Part shown: positions 59,470 through 59,526 of the stretch, one piece after another
Layout of the letters: each line of letters begins with the position of its first letter
Position numbering within the stretch: the first letter of the stretch is position 1
Source: CAYLNH01 sp964384625
GTDB taxonomy: Bacteria > Verrucomicrobiota > Lentisphaeria > JABSQK01
Length of the DNA: 59,526 nucleotides
NCBI GenBank assembly: GCA_964384625.1
Contig: CAYLNH010000010.1
Location: 1-59,526 of the forward strand
Direction: 5' to 3'
Position numbers and translations under genes: made by a program
The notes under the pieces: generated by a model
What the model was told of the DNA's origin: nothing
What the model saw: the letters and a program-made list of their open reading frames with translations, nothing else
The model's database searches: none

Positions 59470-59526
59470 GCATTTCCTATTGTGCCAAAATTCAGTTGGA
59501 TTCGACGCCCGCCGTTGAGCTTTTGA

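Noticed and set aside
1..59526. tRNA, rRNA, insertion sequences, integrases, prophage or att sites
   Set aside because: No T-arm or anticodon-like cloverleaf, no transposase or integrase motif and no terminal repeats were noticed on either strand.

Overview
The window is 59.5 kb of GC-rich, densely packed bacterial chromosome. It probably comes from the PVC superphylum, most likely Lentisphaerota or a close relative; this is inferred from gene content, as no rRNA or tRNA gene is present. The clues are a type IV-pilin-like N-terminus of the form common in that group (15117), formylglycine sulfatases next to a sialidase-like protein, several AraC regulators sitting beside single carbohydrate genes, a uroporphyrinogen-decarboxylase-family protein, DUF3160, and large secreted proteins of low annotation. 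About 45 protein genes are supported.

Layout. 0.1-4 kb: two translationally coupled secreted proteins (Big-like domains; LamG-like domain). 4-9.9 kb: an AraC regulator divergent from a sialidase-like protein and two sulfatases, a small sulfated-glycan locus. 10-11 kb: a HEAT-repeat/zinc-ribbon/PD-(D/E)XK nuclease fusion. 11-14.2 kb: amidase lipoprotein, then a heat-shock group (hsp20 divergent from grpE-dnaJ). 14.2-19.2 kb: AraC, pilin-like protein, gspF, a small coiled-coil protein and folC. 19.3-27.4 kb: tandem YkgJ-type Cys-cluster paralogues, DUF3160, a repeat protein, a glycosyltransferase and two zf-TFIIB paralogues separated by a heptanucleotide satellite. 27.4-30.4 kb: AraC divergent from a GH4 glycosidase, then an Rrf2 regulator. 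30.4-36.6 kb: a topoisomerase IV pair (parE-parC) whose A subunit has a histone-H1-like N-terminal tail, then an orphan histidine kinase. 36.7-40.2 kb: GH78 rhamnosidase-like enzyme and a membrane-anchored unknown. 40.4-46.4 kb: a compact late cobalamin operon (cobU-cobT-cobS-cobD/cobQ fusion-cbiB) from a clear sigma70-like promoter. 46.5-50.5 kb: a Cys-rich small peptide with its own promoter, then a DtxR-family regulator, feoA and feoB. 50.6-53.9 kb: mrfB-mrfA DNA repair pair. 53.9-54.7 kb: gene-free hairpin-rich repeat debris. 54.7-59.4 kb: GH94 phosphorylase, AraC, and a URO-D family protein.

How the parts work together. The carbohydrate genes form several small AraC-controlled units rather than one large locus, which suits a specialist degrader of complex and sulfated glycans. 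The cob cluster completes adenosylcobalamin from cobyrinate diamide, and the URO-D-family protein may belong to corrinoid methyl transfer (inference). The iron genes appear to be controlled by the adjacent DtxR-family regulator through a shared TTAGG-N4-CC(T/G)AA site.

The best candidate for something undescribed is the 86-residue peptide at 46622-46882. It has five Cys-x-x-Gly units spaced 10-11 residues apart behind a leader-like N-terminus, a near-consensus promoter and a foldable 5' leader. It looks like a precursor of a ribosomally made, modified peptide, but no maturase lies in the window.
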